Shown here: piece after piece, positions 53,283-64,000 of the stretch
Layout of the letters: every line of letters starts with the position of its first letter
Numbering within the stretch: the stretch's first letter is position 1
Assembly: GCA_018350325.1 (NCBI GenBank)
Contig: JAEVLN010000001.1
Location: 299,501 to 363,500, forward strand
Length of the DNA stretch: 64,000 nt
Direction: 5' to 3'
DNA from: Globodera rostochiensis
Taxonomy: Eukaryota; Nematoda; Chromadorea; Rhabditida; Heteroderidae
Notes under the pieces: generated by a model
Databases searched by the model: none
Told to the model about the DNA's origin: nothing
What the model saw: only the letters and a program-made list of their open reading frames with translations
Translations under genes and position numbers: made by a program

Positions 53283-54016
53283 ATGCCTCTCATCCATCAT
53301 TGCATCACCGGCAATCGTAATTCCTTCCTCCTCGTCGCCATCGGCATCGTTTTGCTAATGGCCGACTACGGCCTGGCAATGCGTCAGCAGGCAGTGGCCG
53401 CTCGAGGCCAACTCCGCTGCGGGGACAGACCCGCGTCGGGGGTGAAAGTTAAGGTGAGGGCCTTGGGGTAGAAGACATCGCATTCTTTAATTGTTGGGAC
53501 ATCAACGGAAGTTCAGTTGTGGGATGAAGACGATGGACCGGACCCTGACGACATGTTGGTTTATTCCCTTTGAGCAATGATCCTCCCATGCCCTACTTAA
53601 GGCTTGACGAGGCGTTCACCGACATGTCCGGATCCTTCCAGCTGAGGGGCTCCACCCGCGAGTTGACTAACATTGACCCGGTCCTAAAGATATGTTCGTT
53701 GCCAAAACGGGAGGGGGAAGGGTGAACTTAGTCGGTATTGGTTAACATAACAGATCACGACTGCAACGACGGGATCATGCCCGGTTGGTTCAGTGATGTT
53801 CAATAAGTAAAATGAAAAGACGGCGGGCGGGGGGATTTTATTGTGGGGGGTGGAGGAAGGGGGGGGAATGCTCCGCACACCGCCAACAAAACTTTAGGAC
53901 AGCGAAAGGTGAAGCTGCGCATCCCCAACCAGTACATCACCAACGGGGGCCTGGCAAGACGGACGTTCGACGTGTACGTGGGAAACAACCCCAATATTCA
54001 CTATCCCATCCCCTAA
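53283..54016 (+). CDS. ttr: Transthyretin-like (TTR) secreted protein
   Basis: The nematode-specific TTR-like family comprises small secreted beta-sandwich proteins. Five exons: 53283-53453 (leader SFLLVAIGIVLLMADYGLAM, then VAARGQLRCGDRPASGVKVK), 53517-53554 (LWDEDDGPDPDDM), 53602-53693 (LDEAFTDMSGSFQLRGSTRE-LTNIDPVLKI), 53754-53783 (YHDCNDGIMP), 53898-54016 (QRKVKLRIPNQYITNGGLAR to HYPIP-stop). The joins restore Met, Tyr and Gly codons exactly. The two conserved cysteines (LRCGDRP and HDCNDG) are present. The usual last cysteine after the FDVYVG-type strand is absent and the C-terminus is short. The third exon's acceptor is ttaag. aataaa is at 54200. The family membership is the best taxonomic marker in the window. 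Confidence 0.92.
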
Positions 54017-54368
54017 CAGCGGAGTGCTCAACTTGGAGACAGTTTTTGCCGGAGAGGAAAGAGACCTCATCTGATTGTGAAAGAAGCGAAAACGAATTCG
54101 TCACAAGACAAGAACAACAAAATAACATACACTGGCAGAAACATTTAATCCATTCATACGATAATACGTACATATTTGATTTCAAAGAAATGTAGAAAAA
54201 ATAAATAAAGAAATCTGTTCTACGAGATCAACTTCTGTGCTGTGCTAGAAATCGCTGTCATCAGTTTAAAATTTCACAAAGAATTCCGACGTAAATTGCC
54301 CATCTATTAATTTGTCCGTTCCCGTTTGTGCCAAGATAAACTGCTAAAAAAATTTGTTTTGCACAGGT
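54017..54368. other. 3'-to-3' spacer between TTR-like gene and CAP-H
   Basis: The TTR-like 3' UTR carries aaaaaataaataaag near 54196-54210. Nothing else is recognised. A plus frame over 53812-54195 is a shadow of the last TTR exon. Confidence 0.5.
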
Positions 54369-57300
54369 TTACAGTTCGTCCACGACTTTTCTTCTGAAAA
54401 TGCCATCATCCCATGTCTTTCCCACCTTATCGTTGCAGAGATGAAGCAGAACAGCGAATGAATTAGTAACAGTCAAATTGTGTTTTGTCATTCCCCTCAA
54501 AAAGAGCGGGAGTCGCGCAAATAACTCTCTGCTGCTGATCTCTTTACGTGGGTAGGCATTGGTTCCTGCATTCTGCAAAAACGAAGAATAGAATCTCTGC
54601 GTAAATTGTCGCGTTCACCTGATTGAGAGCGGACCCCTTCCCCGTGAGTGCTCCTTCACCTTCATCTCCGACGACGTCATCATCATCAGCACTTGATTCT
54701 GACTCATCCACCCACGAAGATGAAACATCCCCCTCCTCCTCCTCCATCACAATGTCGTCCTCCGAAGAATCTCCCGTAAAAGTTGTCTTAAAGTGGGGTA
54801 AGCAGAACTAAAAAAACATTGCATTTGCAACCTCGACTCGAGAGGAAATGACTTTCATCATCGCTTTCTTCACCTTCGACACGTTGAAATTTGTTTGATG
54901 ATAGATTTGCTTTATGTCTCTGAATAAAAATCTGTGTAAATTGCCGTTCTTCTGAGCCCCACCTTAGAGTGATGTTGTTCAGAAACCCGAACCCGTTCTC
55001 CAACTCGTCGTCGTCGTCAGTTCCAAGGCTGTCCCTTCGTCTGAGCTTTCCGTTGGGGGTTGCAGAGCACAAAGTGCCACCAAATTCGGCGTCAGCCGGC
55101 ATGTCCCCACCAAAAGAGCCGTTCCCCTCAGCTCCGTATCCACTCTCTTCCTCGTCAACTGAAAGGCCCACCTCTACCGTATCGGACATATTTTGACAGT
55201 CAGTCAATTCGACGTAAAGTTTGTTGAATTCGTCGTATTGTTCTTTAAGGAGAGACGGCAACGAAAATGGAGGAAGCATGTGCGGGCGTCGGATGAGTCG
55301 GACTTTCTTCACGGCCCTTTCGATCGGATGGTACGACCAAAATCCAATGTGACCCTTAAACGAGGGAAACAGATTTCAAAACCCAAATAACAAAAGTAAT
55401 TTTGGGACTGTTTACTAAGTCTTAAAACTGGGAATGTTCAGTGACTCGTGGATTTAATTCGTCACATTCACCGGCTCATAGAAAACCGACCTTGAAGAAG
55501 ATGCGAGCCCTGAGGAGATTTATCGGATCGTATGACATTGCCTCAAGCTGTTTGGCCTTGTCCCTCATTAATTTCCTATGTGTAAATTGCTGCTGAGTGC
55601 CGTCGTCGAAGTCGTCGAGCTCATGCCTTTTTCTGGCTATCGATGTTTGTTGAATGTCCGCAATTGCCCTTTTCACCGACGCACTGACCACTTCCTTCGG
55701 AATCCAACACATATCGTCCGCAACATTGTTGGCGTCGTCCATATCGTTAAACTTTGGTTGGCGACGCTTTGTTGGAGCTAAACTTTATGTACAAATTAAA
55801 CCAAAATAAATAAAATAAATTATAAAAGCAATGCCTTTTGTGCTTTCATTATTGTGCCGTTTTACTTTACTCTTCTTGACCCGCATTTGATCAGCTGTTA
55901 AATCATGCACCAAATTGCGATCACCCTATGAAAATTCACATTAAAATGAATGAGGAGAGAGCGGGGCTGACCTTCCAATGAGAAACGTCTTCAATTTGTG
56001 TGTTTCTCAACGGCACAAACTCAGCGTCAGTTTGTGTAGGCGGCAAAAGATTCTCGTCGATGAGACGGCCAATTTGTTCGTCGCCAATGTCGCCAGCCAA
56101 TTCGTTCTCACGTTCGGCCTATTTTTGAGTTCCACCCCAAATTTAACAAATTCCGAACTCACAACTTGAATGCCGAATGCTTCTCCCTCATGTTTTACGT
56201 CGTCATTTGTTGCCTCTTCCTCTTCTTCAATCATTTTCTGTTCAGAAATTTCAAATTCATCGATGCCAATGTCGAGGTCTATAGTGTCCACAGCAGCAGT
56301 ACCAGTTGTGAGAGGATTTTCTAAATCAACGACAGGCGGATTTTCATTTCTTTGATCAGCATCCATGTTGTACAACGGTTCCTTAATTAAAGACTGAAAA
56401 AGCGTGGCATGGATTATTCTTACCTCATCGCCTCCACCACCTTCGACACACTCGTCTTGTTGGCCAAAACTTTCTTGCGGCTGGAATTCAACTGTCGGCA
56501 CATTTTCCTCCTCATCCGCACAAATTTGAGTGAGTAGAAAGTACTCAGCGGGTCGATCGGATTGAGCACGTTCAACCATAAAATTCATCCGATCGATAGC
56601 CACTCTTTGGGACTCAGCTGACGAGGTTACGAGATGGTTTAGCAGCGATGGAAACGGCTTGGACGGTTCGTTGCCCTGCCAATGGTTATGCAAGACCAAG
56701 AAATTGCCTAAACCAGTAAAATGACAGTACGATCAAAACTGATCTGAACCATGATCGTTCATCAAAACTTCGTTGCTGACAAAACTCCGAGCTGAACCCT
56801 CCTCGAAATTCTTAGAAACCTTTCTAAAAAAGCACAACCCGTTTGGTAGGTATGAAGTCAGCAAAACCTATAAATCGAGTCCTCAATTGAGAATTGGTTG
56901 TCCTTCCGGTCCAACGATCCCGGCTTGTCAGTTGTGGTGTTATGCTGAAGGGACTCGACACGGGTCAAACAAAATAATAAAACAAAAACTTCGGTTGAAC
57001 ATAATTTTGCGTTTAACTCCCATTTGAGTGCCCCTACCCCCCACTTGTGTCATGAGCCAACAAAAAAAAACAACCAACCCCAACTCGTCGTTCCATCACT
57101 TTTCCAACAATATCAGAGGCCAATCCGTTGAAGAGCGCCTCCAAATCGTTGCCGTTACTACCAAAGTTTGCGGAGGTGGTGAATCGCTTCCAAAGTCCAT
57201 CAACCAATTGGCGAGTTTCCAGCGTGAGTCGCTTGGCTTTACCAAAAAGTTCGGACGACCTCAGCAGTTTGTTTTTATTTTGTTTGTCGCCCTTCGCCGC

Positions 57301-58310
57301 TCTTTCGCCCGTTGAGCTTGGTACGTCTTCATCCGCTTCATCGCCGCTCGAAGAACCTGCCGTGTCCCCTTCCTCCTGCTCGTTTTGTCCTTCATCACTT
57401 CCGTTGTCTTGCAATGGGACGACCCTTTCTGATAAATCGGATGGACCAATAAGAATTATTTTTGTTTGTACGCCAACCTCCCCCCGCCACGGAAAGAACT
57501 TTGTAGCAGGCGCCTGAACAGTTGAGGCATAGAATTGATGATGACAGAGTTAAACAAACCGTAAGTGTTGTCCACTCGGTAAGCATAACACTTTGCACTG
57601 GCTGAATTTCGTTCCCATATAAAATAAAGTGTTATTAATCGACTAACCGTCCAATACAGTGCCAATGCACTGAAGCGGCTCCACCTTTACCGCTGCCATC
57701 AGCCCCTCCAGGATCGGAGTCTCGAACGCATTCATAACGTTTAACCGCTGAAGCGAATTTGAAATACTAACAACGTCGTCCATAATTATGTTTTACTTTA
57801 TCAATGCAAAGCATACAAAAAAACGAAAACCCCACTTCCTACATGCTATTCCCATAAGTAGAACAACTTTGCTGCTGGACCGCTTTCAGCTTTTCAACTG
57901 ACGAGAACAAAACTCAATTTTGTAATGGCCAAAAACGACTTTTCGGTTTTAAAATGGCGGGAGGCTGAAATTATTGTCCGTTCGATAAATCAGAGTTGCA
58001 AAAGGCAAGATCGCAGCGACCCGTCAAAATGAGCATTCGATGCGGAGCAACAGCGGAGCGCCCGAGCGATGGGAGGCCGACCACGCGAAGCGCAAGCGCA
58101 GTCACGAGATCGTCCGACCAAGCGAACGGTGGCCCACCTAACGCCGCCGCCGCAGTAGAATGTGCGGTATTTTGGCCATTATAAAGTTGTCCTCAACAAA
58201 TACAACACACCTGGCCCATATATTTCTTCAGACCCTCCGCCACCCGTTTGTTGGCCTCGTAATCCTCGTCAACTTGTTGAACCGGACCCGAGTCCATTTG
58301 TCGTCTAATA
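54369..58310 (-). CDS. ncaph: Condensin complex subunit CAP-H (Barren, kleisin)
   Basis: CAP-H is the kleisin that bridges the SMC2/SMC4 heads of condensin for chromosome compaction. Minus-strand exons in order: a possible first exon 58310-58208 (MDSGPVQQVDEDYEANKRVA); from 57783, MDDVVSISNSLQRLNVMNAF and ETPILEGLMAAVKVEPLQCI; 57630-57490, SASAKCYAYRVDNTYGLFNS (family pattern K-YA-RVD--Y); 57414 to about 57034, LVDGLWKRFTTSANFGSNGN-DLEALFNGLA; 56699 to about 56000, long acidic middle ending IEDVSHWK; 55900-55840; 55742-55480, DMCWIPKEVV and SYDPINLLRARIFF; 55312-54830; then the C-terminal winged-helix part ELFARLPLFLRGMTKHNLTV and TNSFAVLLHLCNDKV, ending VVDEL-stop at 54369. N- and C-terminal kleisin signatures are both present; the acidic middle is only roughly aligned, so exon borders there are uncertain. 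SMG5 lies upstream on the same strand, 440 bp away. Confidence 0.8.
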
Positions 58311-58753
58311 AACGGTTGTAAAATAAGTTATTTTATTTTATCTTTTAAATGTCTATAAGGCCCGTTTTAAAGGCATAAAATAACGATCAAATAAAATGGT
58401 TTCACTGTATTATATTGGACAAAACTTCAAAGAAATTCAATGGTGGAATTAAATGTGCGTATTGATAGAAGTAACTTCTTCATGCCGTCTGTTGTAACTG
58501 CATGGTAACAGAATGAAATATTCCGCGAGTTCGGCAATCGATACTAAAGTTTCGATGGACGCTTGAAAGAACAAAACAACGTTACCCAAAGAAAAAAGCG
58601 CAAGGCGTAGCTTTGCACATTTCTGTTTTCAATGTTTGCTGTTTTCATTTTACACCATTTTCGAACCGTTGCTGACAATACGAGCGATAAAATCGTCGAT
58701 ATTCTCCACTGACACGGCTTAAAGTTACGAAATAACTTTAAGCAGAAAACGAA

Positions 58754-61570
58754 TTAAAGCGAACCATTATAACGACGAATTTCCTCCATCTGTTGATCAT
58801 ACTCCCCAAAACCTCCATCTGTTGTCAAAATCGAACAAAACAAAGTTTTCTTCTCCAGAAGACCTTTCTCGCGCAGAAATTGCAGACATTCACTTACGAA
58901 TTTTTCGCCAGTATGCGATAGCATCCGAACTCGACCCTCGGGGATGCTATTTTGAATCCATCTAAAACGACAGAAATTGAAAAGTTTGCTCATTTTGGGC
59001 ACAAGTGCCTGATCGCCTCCCTTGCGCTGCTGTTCTCCTTCTTGACTTTGTCCAACCTGCTCAATACGCTGCGAGCGATTAAAATCGTTTGACTTATCGA
59101 CGAGAACAATTGTCTGATTAGGTCCAGTTTGTGGACAAGCACAAAAAAATCCGGCGCCACGTACACCGGATTTCTGCTGGTCCTCTCATTCTGAAAGCAT
59201 ATGATTAAGTGTTTTAAGTCAAAAAACGCCTAATTTTTATCTTTCTCAACTCGGAATAGCGATAATCCAAGCCCACCTCTTCCGTCACGTGTTGAAGGTG
59301 CATTTTTGAAAATGCCTCCATCGATTTGAGCTCCTTCTCCTCCGACACGTTGCTGCTCAATTGGAAGAACTTGTCGAATGTAATTGCATGTCTCCGATTT
59401 TTGAGAAAACGATTAATGAATTGGACGGCAATTTCACATTTTTCTTCTTCATTTGCATCGGAAAATGGACCATTTATTATCCACTCGGAAATATCTTTTA
59501 TCGGTCCCGACTCATTTTCATCACTTTTCAAAATCTTCGGGCGTAATTTTGGCATCAATTCGTTCAAAATGTCCACCAAGTTTTTGAGCAGATTTTGAAA
59601 TTGCTGAATAGGTAGGTATTTTGTTGTTTACCAATGTTAAATTAACAACTTACAAGTTTTAAAGAAACGGGTAATTTCCTGCCAACAAAGCGTCCTTCAG
59701 TAAGGTCCAAAAATTCAAATATTGATGTGATCAATGCCCAGGTGTAATCCTTTCCAAATTCCAATTCATCGCCACAATTCTCATTTTCTTGTTCCAAATT
59801 CGTTTCGGAGGAATCGCTCGATGAAGAATCCCCCCGTCTGCGTTTTTTGGCAAATTGTTCTTCATCTTCCTTCACCTTACGCTCTTCGAGTTGCTTCTCA
59901 ACCTCAGCTAATAAAGAAGTCCATTTGCGAAAAAGAAAAGAAATTGCGCAACGGATTTTCTCATCGTTCTCTAAAGAAAATGTTTTAAAAGTGAAAAAGG
60001 CAAAAATGATTTACTGCACCATCGTTTAATAAGGCGTATATCGCGGCAAATGCGAACAAATGGATGAGCCTAACCGCGGCCAAATGCTCGGATTGTCTGA
60101 GAGATTCGTCAAAAAATTCGTCAAAGTGTTTACGCTCTTCTTCGAAGGGCACTCGTCTAAAGAGCTAACAATAAATGTGAAAGCATCTTGAAATCTTCTT
60201 GCCCAAAATCGAAGATTAGAAGGTCCACAAGATTGTACAGTGAAAGAGATGGGCGGAGTTTAAACTCATTTTGTTTAAGAGTACGCAAGTTTCTCAATGC
60301 GTGTGTGAACGGCTTCGGCAAGATGCACGCTCGAAGAAACAGAGAAAGCGCATGCTCAGGGTTCTGTTCTTTTAACAGCAGAGCCAACTGGTTGAACGGA
60401 TGTCCATTCTCGGAGTTCAGCTTCAGTGCTTTCTTGTAACTATCTTCCGCCGCAGTCAGGTCATGGATGTTTTGGTCGGCGATCGTATAGGAATATCTGT
60501 GTAGATCTCCCAGATAAGTGAGTAATGTTGCCCTTATGTCCGTAAACTGGTCGAGAAGCTCGGAAATTGACGCAATGCACGCCGATATAAACTGCTTAAT
60601 TCGAGCGCGGTCCTCGTCATCCAGGTCACCAACCGATTTGTATAAACGAATTGGCTCGTAGAAACAGTATGTCCACATTATATCAACGGATTCACGTCGA
60701 AATTTATCAACTCTCATCAATTTTAAGCACCCATCATAGATTCTAAATATGAAAATGGGTTAGGTAAGACAACTAAATTACTCGTATTTCTATCTTATAA
60801 GGCGAGGATTCGATTGATAATATATTTATGCAGGCAATCCTTAAGAATTGGGGGCCCGACCAAAAAATTTTTTAGAAATTCAGAATGCATGTTTTCTAGT
60901 GTGAAAATATGCGTAGAACACGAATCCGAGCTCGGATTTTGTGAATACCGAACCCCGAACCCGAATTAGAACCTTTTTCGAAATTTCACACGTGAAAAAT
61001 AGTTTATTTATGAACTCAAAGAGGTTATAATCTACAAAAAATCCATGAAAATGATTGTAAAAATGAGAAAACAAAACAATTCAATAGTTAACGCGGTTGA
61101 AAATGCGCAATATAAAAAATTAGTCAACCCAAAAAAAACTGCATTTGAAATTTTTTTGAATGTTCGAATTCGGGTTCGGGGTTTGACATTCACAAAATCC
61201 AAGCTCGGATTCGCGATCTACGCATATTTTCACCCCAGAAAACATGCATTTATAATTATAAACATCCAAAAATTTAAAAAAAAAATTTTCGTCGGGACCC
61301 CAATTCTTAAGGATTGCCTTTATGCTACCAACGTCTTCCGGTATAAAATAGAAATGTCAAATTACTTCTGCCTTCCTTCTGCAATATTTTCATCCAGAAA
61401 TAAATCCTCGACATCTGTTATTTTTGATAGAATTTTTGCTAAATCCTTGACGAGAAGTTTGATTGAACTAAAATAAACATAGGTATGCAAAAAAAAAACA
61501 ACCAAAATTAGACCAACCGCAGTAAAGCATTTGGGTCGGCTACAGCCTTTTTGTCCACAACAGAGTTCAT
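58754..61570 (-). CDS. smg-5: SMG5, nonsense-mediated decay factor
   Basis: SMG5 (EST1 family) binds phosphorylated UPF1 and promotes decay of mRNAs with premature stops. Exon 1 (61570-61518) MNSVVDKKAVADPNALL; exon 2 (61467-61366) SIKLLVKDLAKILSKITDVE; exon 3 (from 60742) IYDGCLKLMRVDKFRRESVD, then 14-3-3/TPR-like DIRATLLTYLGDLHRYSYTI and LKLNSENGHPFNQLALLLKE. Next RVPFEEERKHFDEFFDESLR; an acidic/basic linker (KKRRRGDSSSSDSSETN); EKCEIAVQFINRFLKNRRHA; then the C-terminal PIN-like domain NPVYVAPDFFVLVHKLDLIR, TILIARSVLSRLDKVKKENS, WIQNSIPEGRVRMLSH, ending RRYNGSL-stop at 58754. The first two joins restore Arg and Lys exactly. The PIN part lacks the acidic metal-binding set, as is usual for SMG5 rather than SMG6. 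A 488-bp fold-back element lies in intron 2. Confidence 0.85.
60832..61319. mobile_element. Fold-back element in SMG5 intron 2
   Basis: It starts aggcaatccttaagaattgg and ends with the exact reverse complement. The inversion continues inward through tgcatgttttct, gaaaatatgcgtag and 'ccgagctcggattttgtgaa', giving arms of about 170 bp. The 6 bases ttatgc lie just outside both ends (60826-60831 and 61320-61325), a likely target duplication. Its inner 'gttcgaattcggg' words recur in the element at 41138. Confidence 0.88.
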
Positions 61571-63025
61571 ATGATGCTAGAAAAAATAGAGTTTCAAATC
61601 GGCTAATGTCGTTTAGGTATGCGGAAAATTTTTAAAGAAATTCAATATTTCAAGCGCTTTTTCCCAAAATTTCTTAAGAAAAATGCAATAAAAACGACAA
61701 AATTTGTCCCTAAAAATTCAAACCAAAAATGCACCCCCTAAAATGACTTTTTCTTGGCCAAAAATCCACCCCCAAACATTGAAATTTTCCATAAAATTTT
61801 TTTTTGATATTTATAAAATTTATTTACAACTGTAAGAGGAAAATTAATAAAGAATGACGAATTTGAAGGTTTTCCCGCAAAATTTACTGGATTTGGTCAG
61901 TTTTTGCACATTTTTTAATCAATATTTTGGCACTTTTTGGGGTTTGGTCAATATTTTGAGGTTTTTTGGTCAATATTTTAAGTCAATATTTCACGTTTTA
62001 GTCAATATAAATCCGCTCTCTAGTAATCATCGGGTCATATACGAATCGACGGCACTGTGGGTCCACTCCAGCAGCAGAGAAAAACCCCCTGTACTATCTC
62101 GCTCTTCCTCATTGGTCAAATAACGTCTGATCGAGTTCACCCATTCCTAGATCGATTTGTCTCATCAAGAGCTGTCGACTGATACAAATTTTTGCGATTT
62201 GTCACAGGAAGTCACAAATTTTACTTCAAAAAACTATTTTAGCAATTTTTATACCGTTCAAAAACCGGTTTAAAGGTCGCTCGCTAAAATTTTAAGTACA
62301 AATTTGTTTTAGCGCCTAAAAGCCAAGAATGCACCCCCTAAGAATTGACTTTTTTCGCTTGGACCTCCCCCGAATTTCTGGGTACGGCCCTGGTCCCCCT
62401 ATGGGTTTGTCAACTTTGAGAGGCTATTTGCTCAGAGTCGAGAGCGACTTAAAATTTTTGCAGATTCGTAATCAGTTCAACGAGAGGAGTTGAATGTATG
62501 TATATAATTTATTCATTTCGGAGTGAGGCACAAATAGGTAAGATGGTTTTTCCGATTACTCATATCATCTTTTACATTTTCTCTTGGTTCGCTTTATCAT
62601 TCTTTTCTCCAACTAAACTTAGTTAGTTGTAGTTTACAATGCTAATTTTAACATTTTATGAAAAGGTCACTTTATACAAAGAGTTAATTACGATTCCACT
62701 TCTACATCCACACATTCCACTTGTCGCGACAGTTCTCTCAACACACACTTGCCCCACTTTCTTTAGCTTACACTCAGTGCAGACGGTGGGGGATGGTCAT
62801 GACGAATGACACAACAAACAAAAAATTTCAAAAACGAACGAGTGGATGGGGAATAGAAAGGAAAGCCTTCGGACCGAAGGAGAAATGATCAAAATAAAAA
62901 ACCGTCCATCGATTACTAAAATAGATGCATATATTTTCAAAATACCAAGGCTCAGATATTAGTCTCTTTATAGTGACAAATTTATATATTGAAATTGTCC
63001 CAACTGTTGACAGTAAGACCCAACC
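61571..63025. other. Intergenic between divergent SMG5 and cofilin, repeat remnants
   Basis: 61670-61770 has 'aaaaatgcaataaaa' and 'cacccccta' phrases of the hAT-like family. 61900-62000 repeats 'ggtcaatatttt'. 62150-62330 is a diverged arm of the fold-back element at 33930 (gagctgtcgactgat, gttcaaaaaccggtttaaa). 62335-62400 resembles a hAT-like end (cccgaatttctgggtacggc). 62480-63025 is unique AT-rich sequence, the likely cofilin promoter. No gene is supported. Confidence 0.5.
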
Positions 63026-63902
63026 ATGTCGTCTGGAGTTATGGTAAATTCTGATTGTCAGAACACCTTCCAACAACTTTCGGAAGGAAAACGCTATCGC
63101 TACATCATCTACAAAATAGTGGACAAGGAAGTGATTGTTGAGGTGGCAGTTTCTTCAGACGACGTAAGAATATGACGGAGTTTGGTGGGATTTGAAAGCA
63201 GAATAATTGCAGATTGGCTCGGCCGGAGATGAAAGTTATGATGACAACTCAAAGGCTGCGTATGAGTCATTTGTGAAGGATCTCAAGGAACGAACTGAGG
63301 GTTTTGTGGATTGTCGCTACGCAGTGTTCGATTTCAAGTTCCAGACGCAGCGTCCCGGTGCAGGCACATCCAAGATGGACAAAATTGTCTTCATCCAGGT
63401 TTGTTGACGAACTGTTCAATTTTAACCATCACTGTTTTAGCTTTGCCCGGATGGTGCTTCAATCAAGAAGAAAATGCTTTACGCATCGTCCGCATCAGCC
63501 ATTAAGGCATCGCTTGGGACTGCCAAGATTCTGCAATTCCAGGTTCTTTATCTCAGAGCATTCCTGCGACAGGGAAGACCGTCATGCACATTACACCTTT
63601 TAGTGGCCAGAGTTTAAATTTTGACACATTCGGAGCATTTGTGTGTTAATAGGGCGGGAGATGAGAACGACGCATCCAAAAATTAAAAAAAAACGGTTAG
63701 GATCAGTCTAAAAGTGCTGGAGCTACTTAGTGATAGAGTCTCGGGAATTTTATTGTTGTAATTTATTGACTTCACTGACGAATTGCCCGGCAACATTTTG
63801 ATTTTCGGTCATTTTCATAGTCGTATTTAGGTGTCTGATGAGTCGGAAATCGCCCACAAGGAATTGTTGGGCAAACTCAACGACAAATACCGTGACAACT
63901 GA
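63026..63902 (+). CDS. unc-60: ADF/cofilin (UNC-60 type)
   Basis: An actin-depolymerising factor that binds ADP-actin and severs filaments. Four exons: 63026-63163 (MSSGVMVNSDCQNTFQQLSE, YRYIIYKIVDKEVIVEVAVS), 63213-63398 (IGSAGDESYDDNSKAAYESF, CRYAVFDFKFQTQR, KMDKIVFIQ), 63441-63542 (LCPDGASIKKKMLYASSASA-IKASLGTAKILQFQ), 63831-63902 (VSDESEIAHKELLGKLNDKY-RDN-stop). Residue Ser near the start, the K/R-rich long actin-binding helix (IKKKMLYASSASAIKASLG) and length of about 166 residues are standard. Exon borders gt/ag fit exactly. aataaa-like ataaataat follows at 63962. Worm unc-60 makes two isoforms from one locus; whether a second isoform set follows cannot be seen because the window ends. 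Confidence 0.95.
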
Positions 63903-64000
63903 GAGAATGAACGAGGATATGATCCTGCACATTATTATGTCAATTTTTTAATGTCGTGTGGATAAATAATGCATTCCAGGAACGTGAACCTGACTTAAGC

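Noticed and set aside
58161..58320. Asparagine synthetase start (plus-strand MCGILAIIK)
   Set aside because: The first residues mimic a class II glutamine amidotransferase, but the following residues do not fit, no further exons follow, and the minus strand here reads as a plausible CAP-H first exon.

Overview
The window is nuclear DNA of an invertebrate, almost certainly a nematode. The best evidence is a five-exon gene for a transthyretin-like (TTR) secreted protein, a nematode family. Supporting signs are densely packed genes with many short introns (down to about 40 nt), an ADF/cofilin of the UNC-60 type, and TTAGGC-like telomeric words inside a repeat. A tylenchid (plant-parasitic) nematode is only a guess. 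Gene models were assembled by eye from reading frames, splice signals and remembered protein families, so exon ends are approximate unless stated.

Layout. 1-6.3 kb: sparse. It holds two small minus-strand genes (a one-helix membrane protein; a His-rich mitochondrial protein), a fold-back repeat and many C/G homopolymer runs. 6.3-9.9 kb: a plus-strand gene for a membrane-anchored EGF-like ligand whose EGF domain is split by a 2.8 kb intron, itself filled with a 2.5 kb satellite built on the palindrome TTAACCCGGGTTAA. 10.1-17.5 kb: about 140 tandem copies of a 52-bp minisatellite that is free of stops in all three plus frames. 18.6-25.7 kb: Aquarius/EMB-4 (intron-binding helicase), about 25 exons. 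26.8-33.6 kb, minus strand: an unrecognised membrane protein, TRIP4/ASC-1, and mitochondrial trifunctional enzyme beta subunit (HADHB). 33.6-48 kb: a BRD7/BRD9-type bromodomain gene present twice in near-identical ~2.9 kb segments. Between the copies lie a GCC1-like golgin, a short two-BRCT TopBP1-like gene and DDI1. 48.5-52.9 kb: TTF2/lodestar SNF2 ATPase. 53.3-54.0 kb: TTR-like protein. 54.4-61.6 kb, minus strand: condensin CAP-H, then SMG5. 63.0-63.9 kb: ADF/cofilin.

Most genes are housekeeping: splicing (AQR), nonsense-mediated decay (SMG5), chromatin and transcription (BRD7/9, TTF2, CAP-H, TRIP4), beta-oxidation (HADHB), actin turnover (cofilin). Two head-to-tail groups (HADHB-TRIP4; the golgin and BRCT genes) are close enough to be operons. 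Non-coding space is dominated by small DNA transposons: three hAT-like elements with perfect 8-bp target duplications, one of them with an intact empty site in the duplicated segment, and several long fold-back elements. About a fifth of Aquarius 3' splice sites end in AAG rather than CAG/TAG. I found no single new multi-gene system. The most unusual items are the frame-independent minisatellite, the palindromic satellite inside the EGF gene, the DDI1 active-site change, and the shared mitochondrial presequence exon.
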